From assembly GCA_018398805.1 (NCBI GenBank), contig JAGFBZ010000289.1:2559001-2623000 (forward strand): 64,000 nucleotides of DNA. The letters are read 5' to 3'. Source of the DNA: Hirundichthys speculiger. Its lineage: Eukaryota > Chordata > Actinopteri > Beloniformes > Exocoetidae. Shown here in pieces: positions 24,396 through 37,249 of this stretch. The notes beneath the pieces are model-generated. The model had not been told where the DNA came from and searched no databases. It saw only the letters and a program-made list of their open reading frames with translations. The position numbers and the translations under genes were made by a program. Within the stretch, counting starts at the first letter, position 1. Every line of letters starts with the position of its first letter.

Positions 24396-24784
24396 AGGTG
24401 GGGTAGGTGTTCTTTTTTTGCAGCACTTTTTACAATATTGCCTGAAAACCTTTTCACATTCCCATTGCACCCACTGAAATAACTGAAAAAACGAAACGTT
24501 TTGGTCCGGTCTAGAGGGTATAATCAGAGAAAAACTCTGACCAATCAAAATAGTGATCATCATTACTTTCATTGGCTGCCTAATACGTCCATCAAATATC
24601 AATGCCCCCCCCCCCCCCCCCCCACGGTTCATGTAGTCGTGAATCGTGTGAAGGCGTGGTTTCGAGGGGTGAGCTGAAGAGGAGGAGGTGGAGCCTTTGG
24701 GAGGAGGGAGGGAGTGTATATTTTCAAAATCTCACTTGAGTTGGATTGCTGGAACCGTTTTTTCAAAGAACACCTACCCCACCT
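24396..24784. mobile_element. MITE with TTAA duplication (389 bp)
   Basis: Perfect 20-bp terminal inverted repeats read AGGTGGGGTAGGTGTTCTTT and are bounded by TTAA on both sides (24392-24395 and 24785-24788). The TTAA target fits piggyBac or Kolobok mobilisation, and the ends alone cannot tell which. A run of 19 C (24605-24623) sits inside. There is no coding capacity. Confidence 0.85.
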
Positions 24785-24788
24785 TTAA

Positions 24789-27549
24789 TCTCCAAGTTGT
24801 GATCTGTGAGCTCTCCTTTTTTGTGTCAGCTCACAGCAGCTTGCCTGACCCTTCAGTAGCCGACTTGTGCGGACTGGAAAGAAAGTCCTGAAGAAACTGT
24901 CCTTTTTATACACTTTCTGTACACTTAGAAAGCTAAAACTGTTGTTTGTAAGGACCTTTTCCACACCATCACTTAATTGGAATCACATTACGGAGTCTTG
25001 TTAGTGGCTTAAAATAGCCATTTATTTTGATGTAGGTCGACTGGCCCAGGCGCTAACATTAATTGCCATTTTACTGTAAAAACATATTCCGTTCTCTCAA
25101 AACTGCTTCAGATCACCTCGTTTTGGTTAAGAACAAAGGTTTACACTCCTTGGCATCTAATAATAGACCTGGGGTTGTTTTAACTGCAGAATGTTCCCCT
25201 TTAGGGGCTTATAAATATCACTGAACCATCAAGCATCTGATTAAAGATACAATTGTGTATTAAGTTACATTTTTATAGTCCTGATGCTTTCTCATGACAT
25301 GTAAGAATTTTAAATGTATTCTTTTAGTCACCAACATAGGAGCAAATACAGATTGTATTAAAACATAGTTTACATATTTAGGTTGGCTTACTTGCATTTA
25401 GTTAGGCTTACAAGGTTAACGAGCATGAGGCTTTAGCGCTTTATTCAGTCTGTATTTGGTAAGCAATTTACTGAGATTAAATATCTCTCATCGATGCATA
25501 CTCCTGAATTCTTGAGACAGCCTCACTATCCACACACCAGGCACCTCAGGACGCTCCACGAATACTGCTGAGAGAATTGATTGGTCCGGAGGAAGTGCTT
25601 TAGCAAGCATCAATTCATTATATCAGTTTTCAGCATACAGAAGTTTGCACGCTTGTGAGAAGTGAACCACTGTCATGACCCTGAAAAGCCGGGGTTAAAC
25701 CTCAAGTTGCTGCACTAATCCCAAATCCTTCATCGTAGCACAGATCACCGGTAAGCCTGAACAGAATTCCTCCTAAGGGTCTGTTCTGTCCTCACACGGC
25801 CCCTCATTGACCCTTTTCACAAAGCTCGTACTGTTCAGGCGTCAAGCAAACCCAAGGGTGGAATGTCTGCCACATAACTACAGTTTCGCTTTATATTAGT
25901 TTTTGTTTTAGAAAAAAAATTAAATAAACATAAGATAAGAATTATAAATAATTGATGATCTTATTAATTATACAAAACCTGAGTTTGCAGTTGAGTTTCA
26001 TTGCTTGATGTCACAGTAAAAAGCATCCCGAGATGGTTTAATATAAAACTACAAAAAAAAAAGTGTTAAAGTACTGAAGAGCATGATGCTTTCTGAGACT
26101 GAATGTTAAAAAGGCAGAGAGGCATGCTAGATCAGTTTTAATTGTATATGTGATGAAAACCTCCTGCGGTTTGGCAGGCTCAGACGTGTCAGAAATAATC
26201 CTGTGTCACCCCTGTAATATATGTGCAGCTGCCTTCAAGATGAGCCTGTCCCTGAGTCCAGAGCTAATAAACAGGTGCACAGCCACATTATTGTACTTGT
26301 TTGAGTCCCGTTGTGTCCCTCGTGCGTTTGAGTGTCTCATTTATCAACAAGTCATATAAAGCACAAAACCACTTCTGCTTCATGTGGGAGTCAGGGACCA
26401 CATGAAGCAGGTGAAAACTTTGGGGACCAGCTGACAGGAAAAACTACACAAAGACTGCCAAATTATGGAGACGACATGTTCATATTAAGTGATTATGTAT
26501 CGAGAATGGGATTTATTGGCTCTTTTGGTGCGTGTGAGAGTGCTAGTGAGGATCTGGAGTCTGAAACAACCATTAGCTCTTGTGAGACAAAAATACTGAG
26601 ATTAGCCAAGAATGAATAAATGAAATTAAAAAATTCCTCCCACCTTCTCCCATCTCACCTTAATTTTCACAATCAGTGATCAAAACACATGAAAATCAGA
26701 CATGATTACCTCCCGTGCAGCAGTAATTTTTACTGTTAAGGGCACAGTCAAGGTGATGGGAGCGTGGGATTCAGCCTTCACCCTCCAAGAGGAGATGGCC
26801 AACTGGACAAGGAATTTACAATAGCTGCCATTTTCACATCTATGGCTTGTCTCTGCCTATAAAAGCTGACTTGTAAGCAGTGAATGTATCGATTACAGGC
26901 CATCCCTGATATCAAAACAGCTAAGTTGAGGCACCTTGGGCTCAACAGCAAACAGCTACATCAGCGGGGGGGGAGGATGCTCACACTCCACCAGTCACAG
27001 AGTAACACCCCATCTTCAGAAAATGAGATAATGTGCAACAACTTACAAGTCCGTGCATATTGCATTTTAAAAAAAGAAAGGTTTCTCTCAAGTAAACTGA
27101 AGCTTACTGTTGATTTGTTGCCAGCAGCATCTAACAAAAAATTTGAAAATGGAGGGAAAATGCAGGAAAAATCTGTGCCAAAAAACAGCTGCTGGAACAT
27201 CAGGCCAGGAAACATGACTGGGTACAAAAAGAGCATCCAAGAGTCTTTGAGAAGTAAAGAAGGGGAGGGAGGGACCACTCCGTGAAAGACTTTGTGGGCA
27301 AGAAGGTCTATGTTTAAAGAGCAATGTTCTTAAATTAAAATTGCTTCAGATTTTATCATGAAAGAGAAAGGACACCAACTTTCAATACTAAAGTTTTTGA
27401 CAAAATTTAAATAATCTCGTCTTAAAGTTTTTAAACGAGGTAAATTCAAACCACCTCAACTGAATGACAACACATCACATATGACACCATGTCATCATTT
27501 ATTCAACATAAACAAATTAAACAAAGGCGATGCATTAAAATGGGGTGTA
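24789..27549. other. Gene-free stretch
   Basis: No exon, RNA gene or clear repeat termini. The open frames at 26332-26619 and 26884-27285 carry no recognisable domain and have no neighbouring exons. The sequence looks mostly unique. Confidence 0.5.
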
Positions 27550-28270
27550 CAGTGATCCCTTATTTTTCGTGGTTAATGGGGACCGGCGCCCCCCGCAAAA
27601 ATCAAAAATCCACGAACTGGAGCCGGAGCCTCTGGTCTCCGAACCGTAGTAAAGAAACCGCTGGTACAGTAATCACTCACACTTTGTGGTTAATGGGGGC
27701 TGGTTTTCTCTGCATGGAACGAGCACTTTATTCTGGCACAGCAGGTAACTTGAAACATCACACAGGTTGTATTGTTCGGACTCCTGTCGGTTAACAGAGA
27801 ATGTAAATCTATACACGCTGGGCTGCTGTTTATGCTCACTCCACTTTTCATCTAACCCCATTTTCGTTCTGCCGTCCCACGACACACACACTCCATTACC
27901 CATAAGACCACATCCATTACCCATAAGGCTACCTTCTTAAAGGGGCCAGGCTGACTCGGAACATTTCTTTGCTGTGAGAGAACGCGTACAACAATATCCT
28001 GTGATGCTTGGGTGAAGCGTCTCGGTCAATCAGCGCACAGATTCTAGAGTCCTGGGCCGTCTGCGTCTCTCATGTTGCTTACAGGAGGCTATGAATCATC
28101 GTTTTAATGTTTCGCTGGCAGCTGCGGCCTCTCATCTGCTGTGAGGTGGATTTTTCGCAGAATTTCCTACAACTTTTTCTTGATTTTTTTATTACATTAT
28201 ATATTTTTGAAAAATCCTGCGAATAACTAAAACCGTAGAACTTAAAGCATGAATTGGCAAGGGATCACTG
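27550..28270. mobile_element. pogo/Tigger-like non-autonomous element
   Basis: Both ends carry the inverted motif CAGTGATCCCTT and are flanked by TA (27548-27549 and 28271-28272), the Tc1/mariner-class target. The interior is non-coding, with CGTGGTTAATGGGG-type subterminal sequence. A second, slightly diverged copy of the left subterminal block (CAGTAATCACTCA, then GTGGTTAATGGGG) begins at 27666, so the left end appears duplicated. Assignment to pogo/Tigger rests on the termini and the TA target. Confidence 0.7.
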
Positions 28271-28561
28271 TATTTTGTTCTTCACTTTATACTGCCATAA
28301 AGGCTTAATCTTTTTCAGGGAAAAATAGTGTTTTTTTTTTTTCTTTTTTAAGCTAGACAATGTCAAATCACGCTCTGCACACTGGAGAAATTCCTGTGCA
28401 CTGGGGCAAACTGCAACTGAGGTAAGATATAATGTTGTGTGTGATGATGTTTTCAGACCAAACATGAATCAAACTACATGGGTGGGGAAATTTTGTCTGA
28501 ATAGTAGTACAATACTAATTACCAGTGGTGCAAAAAGTGGGTATGCAAGATATGCGGTGCA

Positions 28562-28620
28562 TGGGGGCGCTGCACCAGGGGGGCGCTGCACCAGGGGGGC
28601 GCTGCACCAGGGGGGCACCA
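28562..28620 (+). repeat. 19-bp minisatellite near hAT left end
   Basis: Three near-identical head-to-tail copies of a unit containing GGGGGGCGCTGCACCA lie about 40 bp inside the left terminus of the hAT element 28523-30506. Subterminal tandem motifs like this can act as transposase binding sites in hAT elements; that role is inference here. Confidence 0.75.
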
Positions 28621-30391
28621 AGGTGATGGGGGAAAAAATTATGAAAAGTATGCATTTTCTATGGCTATATAGCAGCTTTTGTACATGTGTGTAAATGATA
28701 TGATCATGATTCGCCAAAAACGGAGTATGTTACTGATTAGTGCCTCCCCCCACCCCCTATACTCAGGTACTACAGAGCGGCGCTGCACTGTAGACTCAGT
28801 GTGTGAGTGAGAGAGAGCAGCAGCAGGTTTCCGATGGACAAGCAGAGAAGGAAGCTCTCAGGTGCTCAAATTAGAAAACTCAGGAGGGAGAAAGAGAGAG
28901 AGTTCGTTGGGATGAAGGAAAACTTCTCCAAGTGGTTAAAGGACGGCAGGTGAATTATGTCAAGTGTAGCTTGAGCTTCTTTGTGGGGTTAGCCTACTGT
29001 TTTCTTGCAGGTGTGTGCTGATCAATATTAATTTACAATACAATATCATGAGAAATATGTAAAGAAAGTTGTTAGTGATTATTTTATTGTTCAGACAATT
29101 ATCATAGATGAGGAATTCATACAACAGATTAAATTTAATACAGGAAAAAACCCTGCTGTTAAATCTCTAAATTGATTTTCTTATACAAAAATACCATAAT
29201 TTTTTTTCCCCATTTTTAGTTTTGTACCATTGACACTGACAGAGAGATTATTTTAAACACAATAATTGGATATACAAAAAGAGATATTATTTTGTTCTGT
29301 TACTGAATTTTCTAATAATACAGAGGAGGCTTTAAATTTATTAAAGGTAGAAGCATCTTTAAGTAAACTTTTAAGTATCATTAACGCATCTTGAGGCAGA
29401 GCCAAGTCCTCTTTTTTAGAAATCAAAATATGGTCACCCTAACTCAGATACAACACTACAGTGATGTGATGTATCATATAAGTCTCATTAGATGCAGTGT
29501 CCAAATCAATAACTGATATCCATTAAAATTCATAATTTGAAATTAAATATTGTATGTGTTCATATGTGGAATAGCTACTATAGTTTTGAAACCATATAAT
29601 TTATTTTACAAATTCCATTGGTTTTTGTATGTAGTCTAGCTGCCTGTCATATATGTATATGTAACTTAAAACATGTTGGAAGAAAGAAACATATGAAATG
29701 TGTAAATTATTTCTACGTGGAACCATACTGCATTATGTGATGTTTCCTCCTCAAGTCATCTTAGGCTGATGGTTGTCATCAATCTAATATGGACCAGAAT
29801 GAATTAAGACTGCTTTATTTAACAAAGTTCATGTCATTCAGGGGTGAGGATGGAAGAGGAGAGAAACAAGGCAAGAAGAAAGATGAAGAGGCAGGGGAAG
29901 GCACCAGGTTGGTCTAATATTAGGAAGAAGTGTAGGAACAGCTACTTGAAATGAGGAAGATGATGTGAAGATGTGAACCTATTCATTGTGTCCTTTTGGG
30001 AAAAGTAGTTCAGGCAGACATGGCGAGTCAGTCACCACAGAGGATAAAGTGAAGGAGAATGTGGAACAGAGAGGTACAGAGAGAGGTTGGTAGTAACTAG
30101 TTATATTTAACTCCATTTCATTTACTCTAATTGCTTTTTAGATAAATTGTACCTTTTAAGAATTATTTTCATGTAAAATACTTTTAACCTTTACTTGAGC
30201 AATATTGTTCTAAAGTAACAATACTCTTACTTGAGTACAATTTTTGTCCACTCTCCCAACCCCCGAGTCCAGATGAGAGAGAGGATGAACTGGAACAGAG
30301 AGGTAAAGATGAGAGAGAGAAACAGAGAGGTGAAGATGAGGAGCAGCTGGAGCAGAGAGGTGTGGAATTTTTTTAATTGTATTAAATTTTG

Positions 30392-30455
30392 ATGTGTGTG
30401 TGTGTGTGTGTGTTTTTTTTCTTTTTTTTTTTTTTTTTTGGGGGGGGGGGGGGGG
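30392..30455 (+). repeat. Compound microsatellite: (GT)n, poly-T, poly-G
   Basis: (TG)n at 30393-30413 runs into T-rich sequence (30413-30439) and then 16 G (30440-30455), just inside the right end of the hAT element. Confidence 0.85.
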
Positions 30456-31040
30456 CACAGCCATGTTTTTGCATCGTAGTTCCAAAAACAGGTAGTTGCA
30501 CCCCTGCTAATAACAATAATAATTGTCATACTATATGCTGGGAACTAACACAGGTAAAAAAATTCATTTTACATTCTGCAACCTACCGTGCATTATCTGA
30601 TGCAACACTTGGTCAGTCTCACATTTAACTACAAAAGCACATTACAACTATCAGAGACCTATAAAATGACTTGCAGAGATAATGCTGTTCTTGTTGTGGT
30701 AAAAGTGCTCTGACTTCCTCACCTCAACAGTGACATTTGTCATCTGCCCCAGTAGTAGAGCCTCGCTATCCTTGAAAATATGAGCCACATTTTTTTAAGT
30801 AGGTTTGTTAAAGATTTGAGCACATATGTGGAGTTATGAAAGCTATGTTATGTGACAAATTAGTAGCAGGACGTCGAGAGCACAAGTGTTCACTGCAGCA
30901 GCTGAAATTACACAACTAAACGTGAGGAGAATATAAACTTTACATTTGATCTGACGTTGATTTATTCACAAAATCTAAATCATATTGCATTGTAATCACT
31001 TTCATATTAATTTATGCAAACAATATAAACATAGTTTTAA

Positions 31041-31078
31041 TGAGGATAAATGAGAGTTATAGCTCTCATTTATCCTCA
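31041..31078 (+). repeat. Perfect 16-bp hairpin
   Basis: TGAGGATAAATGAGAG, a 6-nt loop (TTATAG) and the exact complement. A second, weaker inverted pair (AAATAGGCA and TGCCTATTT, 31078-31110) follows at once, so two stem-loops stand in tandem. Confidence 0.75.
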
Positions 31079-31729
31079 AATAGGCAAACATAGCTCTTGT
31101 CTGCCTATTTGTCTGAAAACACTATCCAGTGGAGTACAAGCACAAAAACAGGTTTCAGAACAGAAAACGTAAAGAAGCAGCTGTAAGAGGATGAATGCAG
31201 AGAAGGCCATCTGATGCCAGACTGGATTGAAGGAAACCTTGTACCATACAATAAGTAAGTAAACTGTGTTTTGTGTTCACTGAATAGACTATGGCTTTGA
31301 CGGAGCCATATTCTTGTTGCCCAGCTTAAATCCCCGTGACCCTGAGCAAAGCGAAGCGGGTCTAGTTCTTGGATGGTTGGATTGATGCATGTGCACAACA
31401 TTTTGTTGTCGCTGGTTGTTTTTTGAAGGTAGATCCTTTCCTTTGCCACTAAACCTACTTGATGGTCGTGCAGTATTACAGCACTCAGCCAGATGCTGCT
31501 GGGTCTCTGCTGAGGAGTATGCTTTAATCATTGTGTGTAATGATGAGAGGCAGCTGGGAGGACAAGAGGCAAAGAAAGGCAGGCTGCAAACTGAACAGCA
31601 AGCCTTAACTAATATGATTCACTGTGAAGTGCAGGGCCTGCTCCGGCCATCAATGGGCTTGATGCCCACGTGTTATATCGCGGATTCTGCACGTATTACA
31701 ACAGCATGGCTCAGTAGTGGAAAGAGCCT

Positions 31730-31759
31730 GGGTTGCTAAACAGACAAGTTTAGCAACCC
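31730..31759 (+). repeat. Perfect 12-bp hairpin followed by poly-T
   Basis: GGGTTGCTAAAC, loop AGACAA, then the exact complement. A nine-T run lies about 28 bp downstream (31786-31795). No transposon ends were found around it. Confidence 0.65.
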
Positions 31760-33720
31760 AGAAATGTCCAGACCTTTGAAACATCCTTTTTTTTTAACAA
31801 AAAGAAAAACCACCACACCCATTTCACTTTTATAACTAAATTAGCTCTATTCAGTTCTCAAACACTCTGTTTGTGTTGTTACTGTGAAAGAATGGGTGAT
31901 ACTGGCATCGAATTTTAAGAAGAAATGTAAGTTTCCAAAAGGTTGTTTGTGTACAACTTTCAACTAAATGCAGAGTTTAAATGGCTACAAATCATCACCC
32001 ACAGTTTTCACACAGGATCCAAAACTTTTTGGAAGAACAGAATAGCACACATCACACATACCGAGTGATTCTGTGAAAGCGCAGAGGAAGCTAACAACAG
32101 TCACACCTCCGGTTTTGCCTTTATTAAACCCACTTTGTAAAGATGCCACATGGCTTACTGAACAGGGAATAGTGGTTGCCTGGAAGCCAACAAACAATTT
32201 TAATTAATGTCAGTGTTAATGACGATGAAAAACACACAAACATAAACCAATTAGTACATTGTACCTCCTGATGGATGAATCTACTTGGAGTCATAATTAC
32301 CCTTTCTACAGGAGGGAGTGGATCTACAGGTGATCGGTCTCCAACTGTCCTAAGCTGTGTTGGAGACTTTGTGCTTTATCCTCATTAAAACTGAGATTTC
32401 ACTGGGTGGTCTCATTAGTAGAATTCACATCATTTTTCACATTTATATTTAAAAGGTGTGTCACAAGGCTTTTTTCTTTTCTTTTTTATTGCGTCCACAA
32501 AATGCATATAACTTTCAAGAAGATAAGATGACACTATTTAATCAGTGGGTCAAAGTGTCAATAATGGTCAACTAAAACACAGCTATGACCAACTGTCAGA
32601 AATGCTGTGCAGAACACCTCTACAATATGATTTACACCAAAGATAAAAATTTTTGAAGAATGATAACAGTCTTGCAAATCGCTGATCCCATTTATAGTAA
32701 AGCTGTGAAGTCTTAAAGCCTTAAAGTTTAGAGAGATGCCAAAGAGAGTAACACCACTGTGGACGATGCTAGATGAAACAAGTTAATCATATAGTCAAAT
32801 ATATATAAAATAAACAACCATGTTCACCAAAGGCTTTGTCCTTTGGGCCATTGCTAGTCACTCAGTGCCAAATTGGTCACTCAAAAAAATATTTTGTAAT
32901 GCAATATTGGAAAGAATGCTAATTTTTCAACAAGTAGAAAACATAATATTTTGAAACGATTTGTGGATTCTTTGTTCATCTCAGTATTTAAAAGTAAGAC
33001 GTTACTGGAATACTGTGCCGTAATGAATGTATCCACATGAGCTCTGGAGTTCCTGAAACTGCAACACAAGGACTAAGCCATAAATCATTTATGTGCAGAC
33101 ACACTGCTGAGTCCCAAGGGACCGATGTACATATCACCACAGTGATACTGAAAAGGAAAGTTCAAAGGAAAAAGAAAGCTCGACTAAAGTTAGGTGAGTC
33201 CGTCAATCAGACTAAGGGGAGTGAAAGTTAGGGTTTTTTTATTTAATCATGTGTTAGGGCTCTTATACACTGCACTACAGTCTGGGCAGACTGTACATGG
33301 TAGGCTACAACTGATGTGGAAATATGGATGTAGAGATGCTTCATCAGTATGCGCTGATAGTAAACAACATGTATAATTAAACTGCTCCGTGGGAGCTTAT
33401 ACGTGTGCTGAAAATGCTTTTAAAAAAGAAAAAGATTACTTTGGACTGGCGCTAGGTTGCAATAATTTAAACTGTCATTTAAAGATGCATTTTAGTTGGT
33501 TAGTAAGTCGATGGAGTCGTGGGATTTCTGACACTGTCAGAAAATTATATCAGGTTGTCTTTGGACGCAAGACCAATGAGAGCTTTCAAACCGCTCACAT
33601 TGTAGGACACAGTACAGCCGATATGGAGAAAAGATGAAAGATATTCCCAAGATGGTGATCTTTCATCTGCAACAGCTCAAAAATGTGCAGAATATAGTGG
33701 CAATTAGACACTTTGACTCT

Positions 33721-33784
33721 CTTTCATGAATCAACACAAAAGCAGTCATAAAGTCTCAACTGCTTTTGTGTTCATTCATGAAAG
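33721..33784 (+). repeat. 26-bp near-perfect hairpin, pre-miRNA-sized
   Basis: The left arm (33721-33746, starting CTTTCATGAATC and ending AAAAGCAGT) pairs with the right arm (33759-33784) at 25 of 26 positions. The loop is 12 nt (CATAAAGTCTCA). The 64-nt total size and single internal mismatch fit a miRNA precursor or a tiny palindromic MITE. No terminal duplication was seen. Confidence 0.7.
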
Positions 33785-36700
33785 GGATTCAGTTTGTATG
33801 TGAACCGCCACTTGCAGGTGAACTATTGGTCTACACACAGTTATAATCAGTTCTAATTGTGGTTTCATGATAACACTGTACAGGCTGTCATCAGACGTGA
33901 AGCCTGCATTTTGGGAATTAGCTTTTTTTTGCTTTCAAACCCACAATTTGGTAAGAAGGTCAGTACCGTTCTCTTCTCTGCGCATCCAATAACCCCATCA
34001 GACAAACCCCGTGCTAGCCTAGCTTAGCATGGTCCCTGGATGTGGAATGACGCACGTTACCTCACAAAATAAACTTCCTAAAAACTCCAAAATATTCTTA
34101 TTCACATGTTGTGACTTGTAGCTTTTTACTTGGTGTTAAAATACCCATGTAAAATGAGGCAGCGCAGTCTCATAAGCAGATATATATGGAACTATGGATG
34201 CAGTGATTTACTGCAGCTTGCCAGGTAACCTGAGGAGTTTGAGAAGTCAGTGAAGTCTATCAGCTTGTAAGCGAATAGTTTACAATCAGCTTCTAAAACT
34301 CGCAGTTCTTCGTCAGCGGGTATTCTGCTTATAAAACATGTCACAGGTAAATGAGAATATTTTGGAGTTATTGGAAGTTTATTTTGTCACTCAGAGTAGG
34401 TGTTTGTTTAAATTCACTACCGGTGACTATGTCAAGCTACGTCAAGCATGGGCTTTGTCAAACAGGGCTATCAAATTCTGGCATTTGATAAGATGCCAGG
34501 ATTACTCAAAGGGTTGCCTCATGTACAGGTTTCGAGTCTCCTTTCCTGCGTGTCTTCCCCCTCCTCTCTTCGCTTTCCTGTCTGCATAATTTATCATTTG
34601 AATTGAGGCCACTGCCATCCTCTGCACTTTGTTATTGGTTATTATGAAAATGAAAAATCTTACAAACATGTTTACAACAGGAGAGGACATAAAGTCAGTT
34701 GGACTATTGTGTAAATCGTCAGAATGTGTGGAAGTGGACAACAGTGAGATTAAGAAAACAGCTCATCATATGGCTCCTGTCTGCATTTATTTCAGCAAGA
34801 CAGTGCAGGACCTTATTCTGCACCACTTACAACAGCATGACTTCATAGAAAATGCGTGTGTGCTTGACTGACCCGCCTGCAGTTCATATCTATGTCTTAT
34901 TGAAAAGGAAAGGTGCACAATGGTGAGGAGAATCAGGCATTAATGACCACAGACTGTTTAGCAGCTGAAATCGTTTCAGAAAGAATGAACACAACTTCTT
35001 CCAGTAAAGTGGAACAATTATCCTTCGTTCCTAAGCCCTTAAAAATGTAATTAAAGGTGACAATAAAAACACTGAAATACTGTATATGCAATGTAGTGTT
35101 GTTCAAATAACATTTATCGTTCACCAGCGGGCATCATGGGACTCAGCATGAAAATATCTTGCACCTTCACCTTGAAAAGAAAAAAGCAATTATACATTAT
35201 TCCTAAGAAGAAGGCTTCAAAATGTCACAGTGTGTGCAAAATATATTTAGACAACAATCCTTTTTAGCCAGGCAAACTGAGGAGTGATTAAGAACATTTG
35301 AGGGTATTTCTGAAAGTCTGGAATAATAAGATTAGAGTCAAGTGGAGCAGCTTTTAATTACTTTGTTATGGCCAGAGTCTTACAAGAAGTGTTTCAACTT
35401 GCTCTTAAAAGGTCAAACACTTCAAATTAAAGGACGTAAAACACCAATATCCCTACAGGTACTTCAATTAAGTTAAATCATATTTTCCTGGAGGTGTTCC
35501 ACTATGAGGACGCAGAGCGCCGGTCTCTTTTAAATAACTAAAGAAGAATGAGAGTGTTATCCTCCACAGAACTGTAAACACAGTGAAAAAGCATGATGCA
35601 GCATTGTCATGAGTCTGAAAATATCACGGTAACGACCTCGCTCGGTGCGGCACGGTGTAGCCTCCTGACACAGCTTCCTTCCTGACTCACACCATTAAAA
35701 TCCACACACGGGCCAGAGGCTTTGAAAAGCCTGCCACTGTTGAGCGCTCTTGAAAGAAAGGCTCGTTTCATTTAGTGGACTACTGAGGTTGATTTGCATT
35801 AAGACACTTTAATTGTGATGTGGGATGTTCTCTTGAGCAGCTCGAGAGAGAGCTTGCCCCTCTCATTTGCATGAATGATTGATGGCGGCTGATTTTTCCT
35901 TCAACATGCAGGGATGCAAAGTTCAAAGCGCTGGAGGCAGCTGCCATGGTCAGAGGGGAGGGGAAGAGGAGGAGGAAGGGTAGGCAGGACGCATGGTGAG
36001 CTCAAGGAGGACAAGCTCTTTACTCAGTCGACATTCATTACAATCAGCTTGAAAAGGCTTGATTGTCGTTCTGTATGTTGGAAAACAGTTCACTGATTAT
36101 TGAAGACTGTCACTCCAAGGGTGCAAAATGTACCGTAGCACAGTAGTGAAGGAGAATTTTTATTAATTTGATACATTTTGAGTTAAAATAACGTATTAAC
36201 AAAACTATTTCATGCGTATCACGAGATTCTCACAGACCTACATGCTTTTTCATGGGGAGAAATTGTTTTTGAAGAACGACAATTGAATACCAATCAAACT
36301 GCCAGACTTCTTTCGAGTTTAATTGCCATAAATTGACTACATTTGAAACTGGTCTTTCACACTTAAAACGTAGACAGTGACACAAAGTGTCCACTTAATA
36401 GCGACCACAATCAGTATTTCGAAGCGTGAACAGGTTCATGTGTGCAGAGAATTATCTCCCGAAGCTGCAGCTGCTCTGGGCTCTAACAAGGCTTAATAAA
36501 GAGTTTCATCTTTATTAGCTGTCTGATCCACAGTTTTACTGTTTTGGTTCACTGATCTCAAAGCCTCAGCTGTCTGCAACAGTATACATCCAAAAAGCTC
36601 GAGAAACCCACCAAGTGCTGCCTCAGTGGTCCAAACACTGAACAGAAAATGCCTGCTGGTATCTTTACCATTGAAACACAGCTAAACTAGGAGAAACATT

Positions 36701-37249
36701 AGACTTCATGGATGTCCAGAGGCTACACTATAAGTGAGAGACAGTTTTGGAATGCAACAACTGAAATATTTGTTATAACAAGTATTTAATTTTTGAATAG
36801 TTTAATAGAGACATACATTACTCACTGAGCATCGCAGTGGGAAGAATAGGTTGTCATCAGGCTGGAAAGGTCAACAAATCCATCCCCAGTCCTGCCATGT
36901 GTCAATGTGTCCTGAACCCTACATTGCCCCCCAATATGCTCATCTGGGGATGATTGTAGAAACAAAGTGCTACTGTATGTACAGTCTATGGAAGGTCTGT
37001 GTGTGGGTTTGTGAATGAGTGATACATTGTAAAGTGCCTTGTGGAATATGGAAAAAGTAAAAAAAAAAAAGGCACTATTCAAGTGCAGACCATTTAGCAT
37101 TCTTTTTTTCAAAAGCTGACAAAATTTTCTGAGTTATCAATGAAATGTCTGTTTGGTCCAAATACCACAATAACTGTATAAAAGTTCCCTTTTCACGAAT
37201 GCTTTTGTACCCCTGTTCTGAGCAGAATTCATGTTCAAATGTTCATGTT

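Larger units (their letters stand above)
28523..30506 (+). mobile_element. hAT element with both ends, about 2 kb
   Basis: The left end CAGTGGTGCAAAAAG and the inverted right end CAGGGGTGCAACTAC match at 12 of 15 positions. The flanks CTAATTAC (28515-28522) and CTAATAAC (30507-30514) match at 7 of 8, a good hAT duplication. At about 28834 a frame opens with MDKQRRKLSGAQIRKLRREK, typical of the N-terminus of ZMYM1-like hAT transposases. Acidic EQRG-type repeats follow near 30040-30360, with intervening non-coding sequence that includes an ACTTTTACTTGAGTA-type repeat (30090-30240). The catalytic region is absent, so it is a deletion derivative. Confidence 0.75.
30515..37240. other. Long gene-poor stretch
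   Basis: No coding exon or RNA gene could be supported over 6.7 kb. It holds three striking perfect or near-perfect hairpins (31041-31078, 31730-31759, 33721-33784), which are listed separately. Open frames such as 31389-31739, 34338-34589 and 34629-34871 have no recognisable domains. The rest appears to be unique or anciently decayed sequence. Confidence 0.5.
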
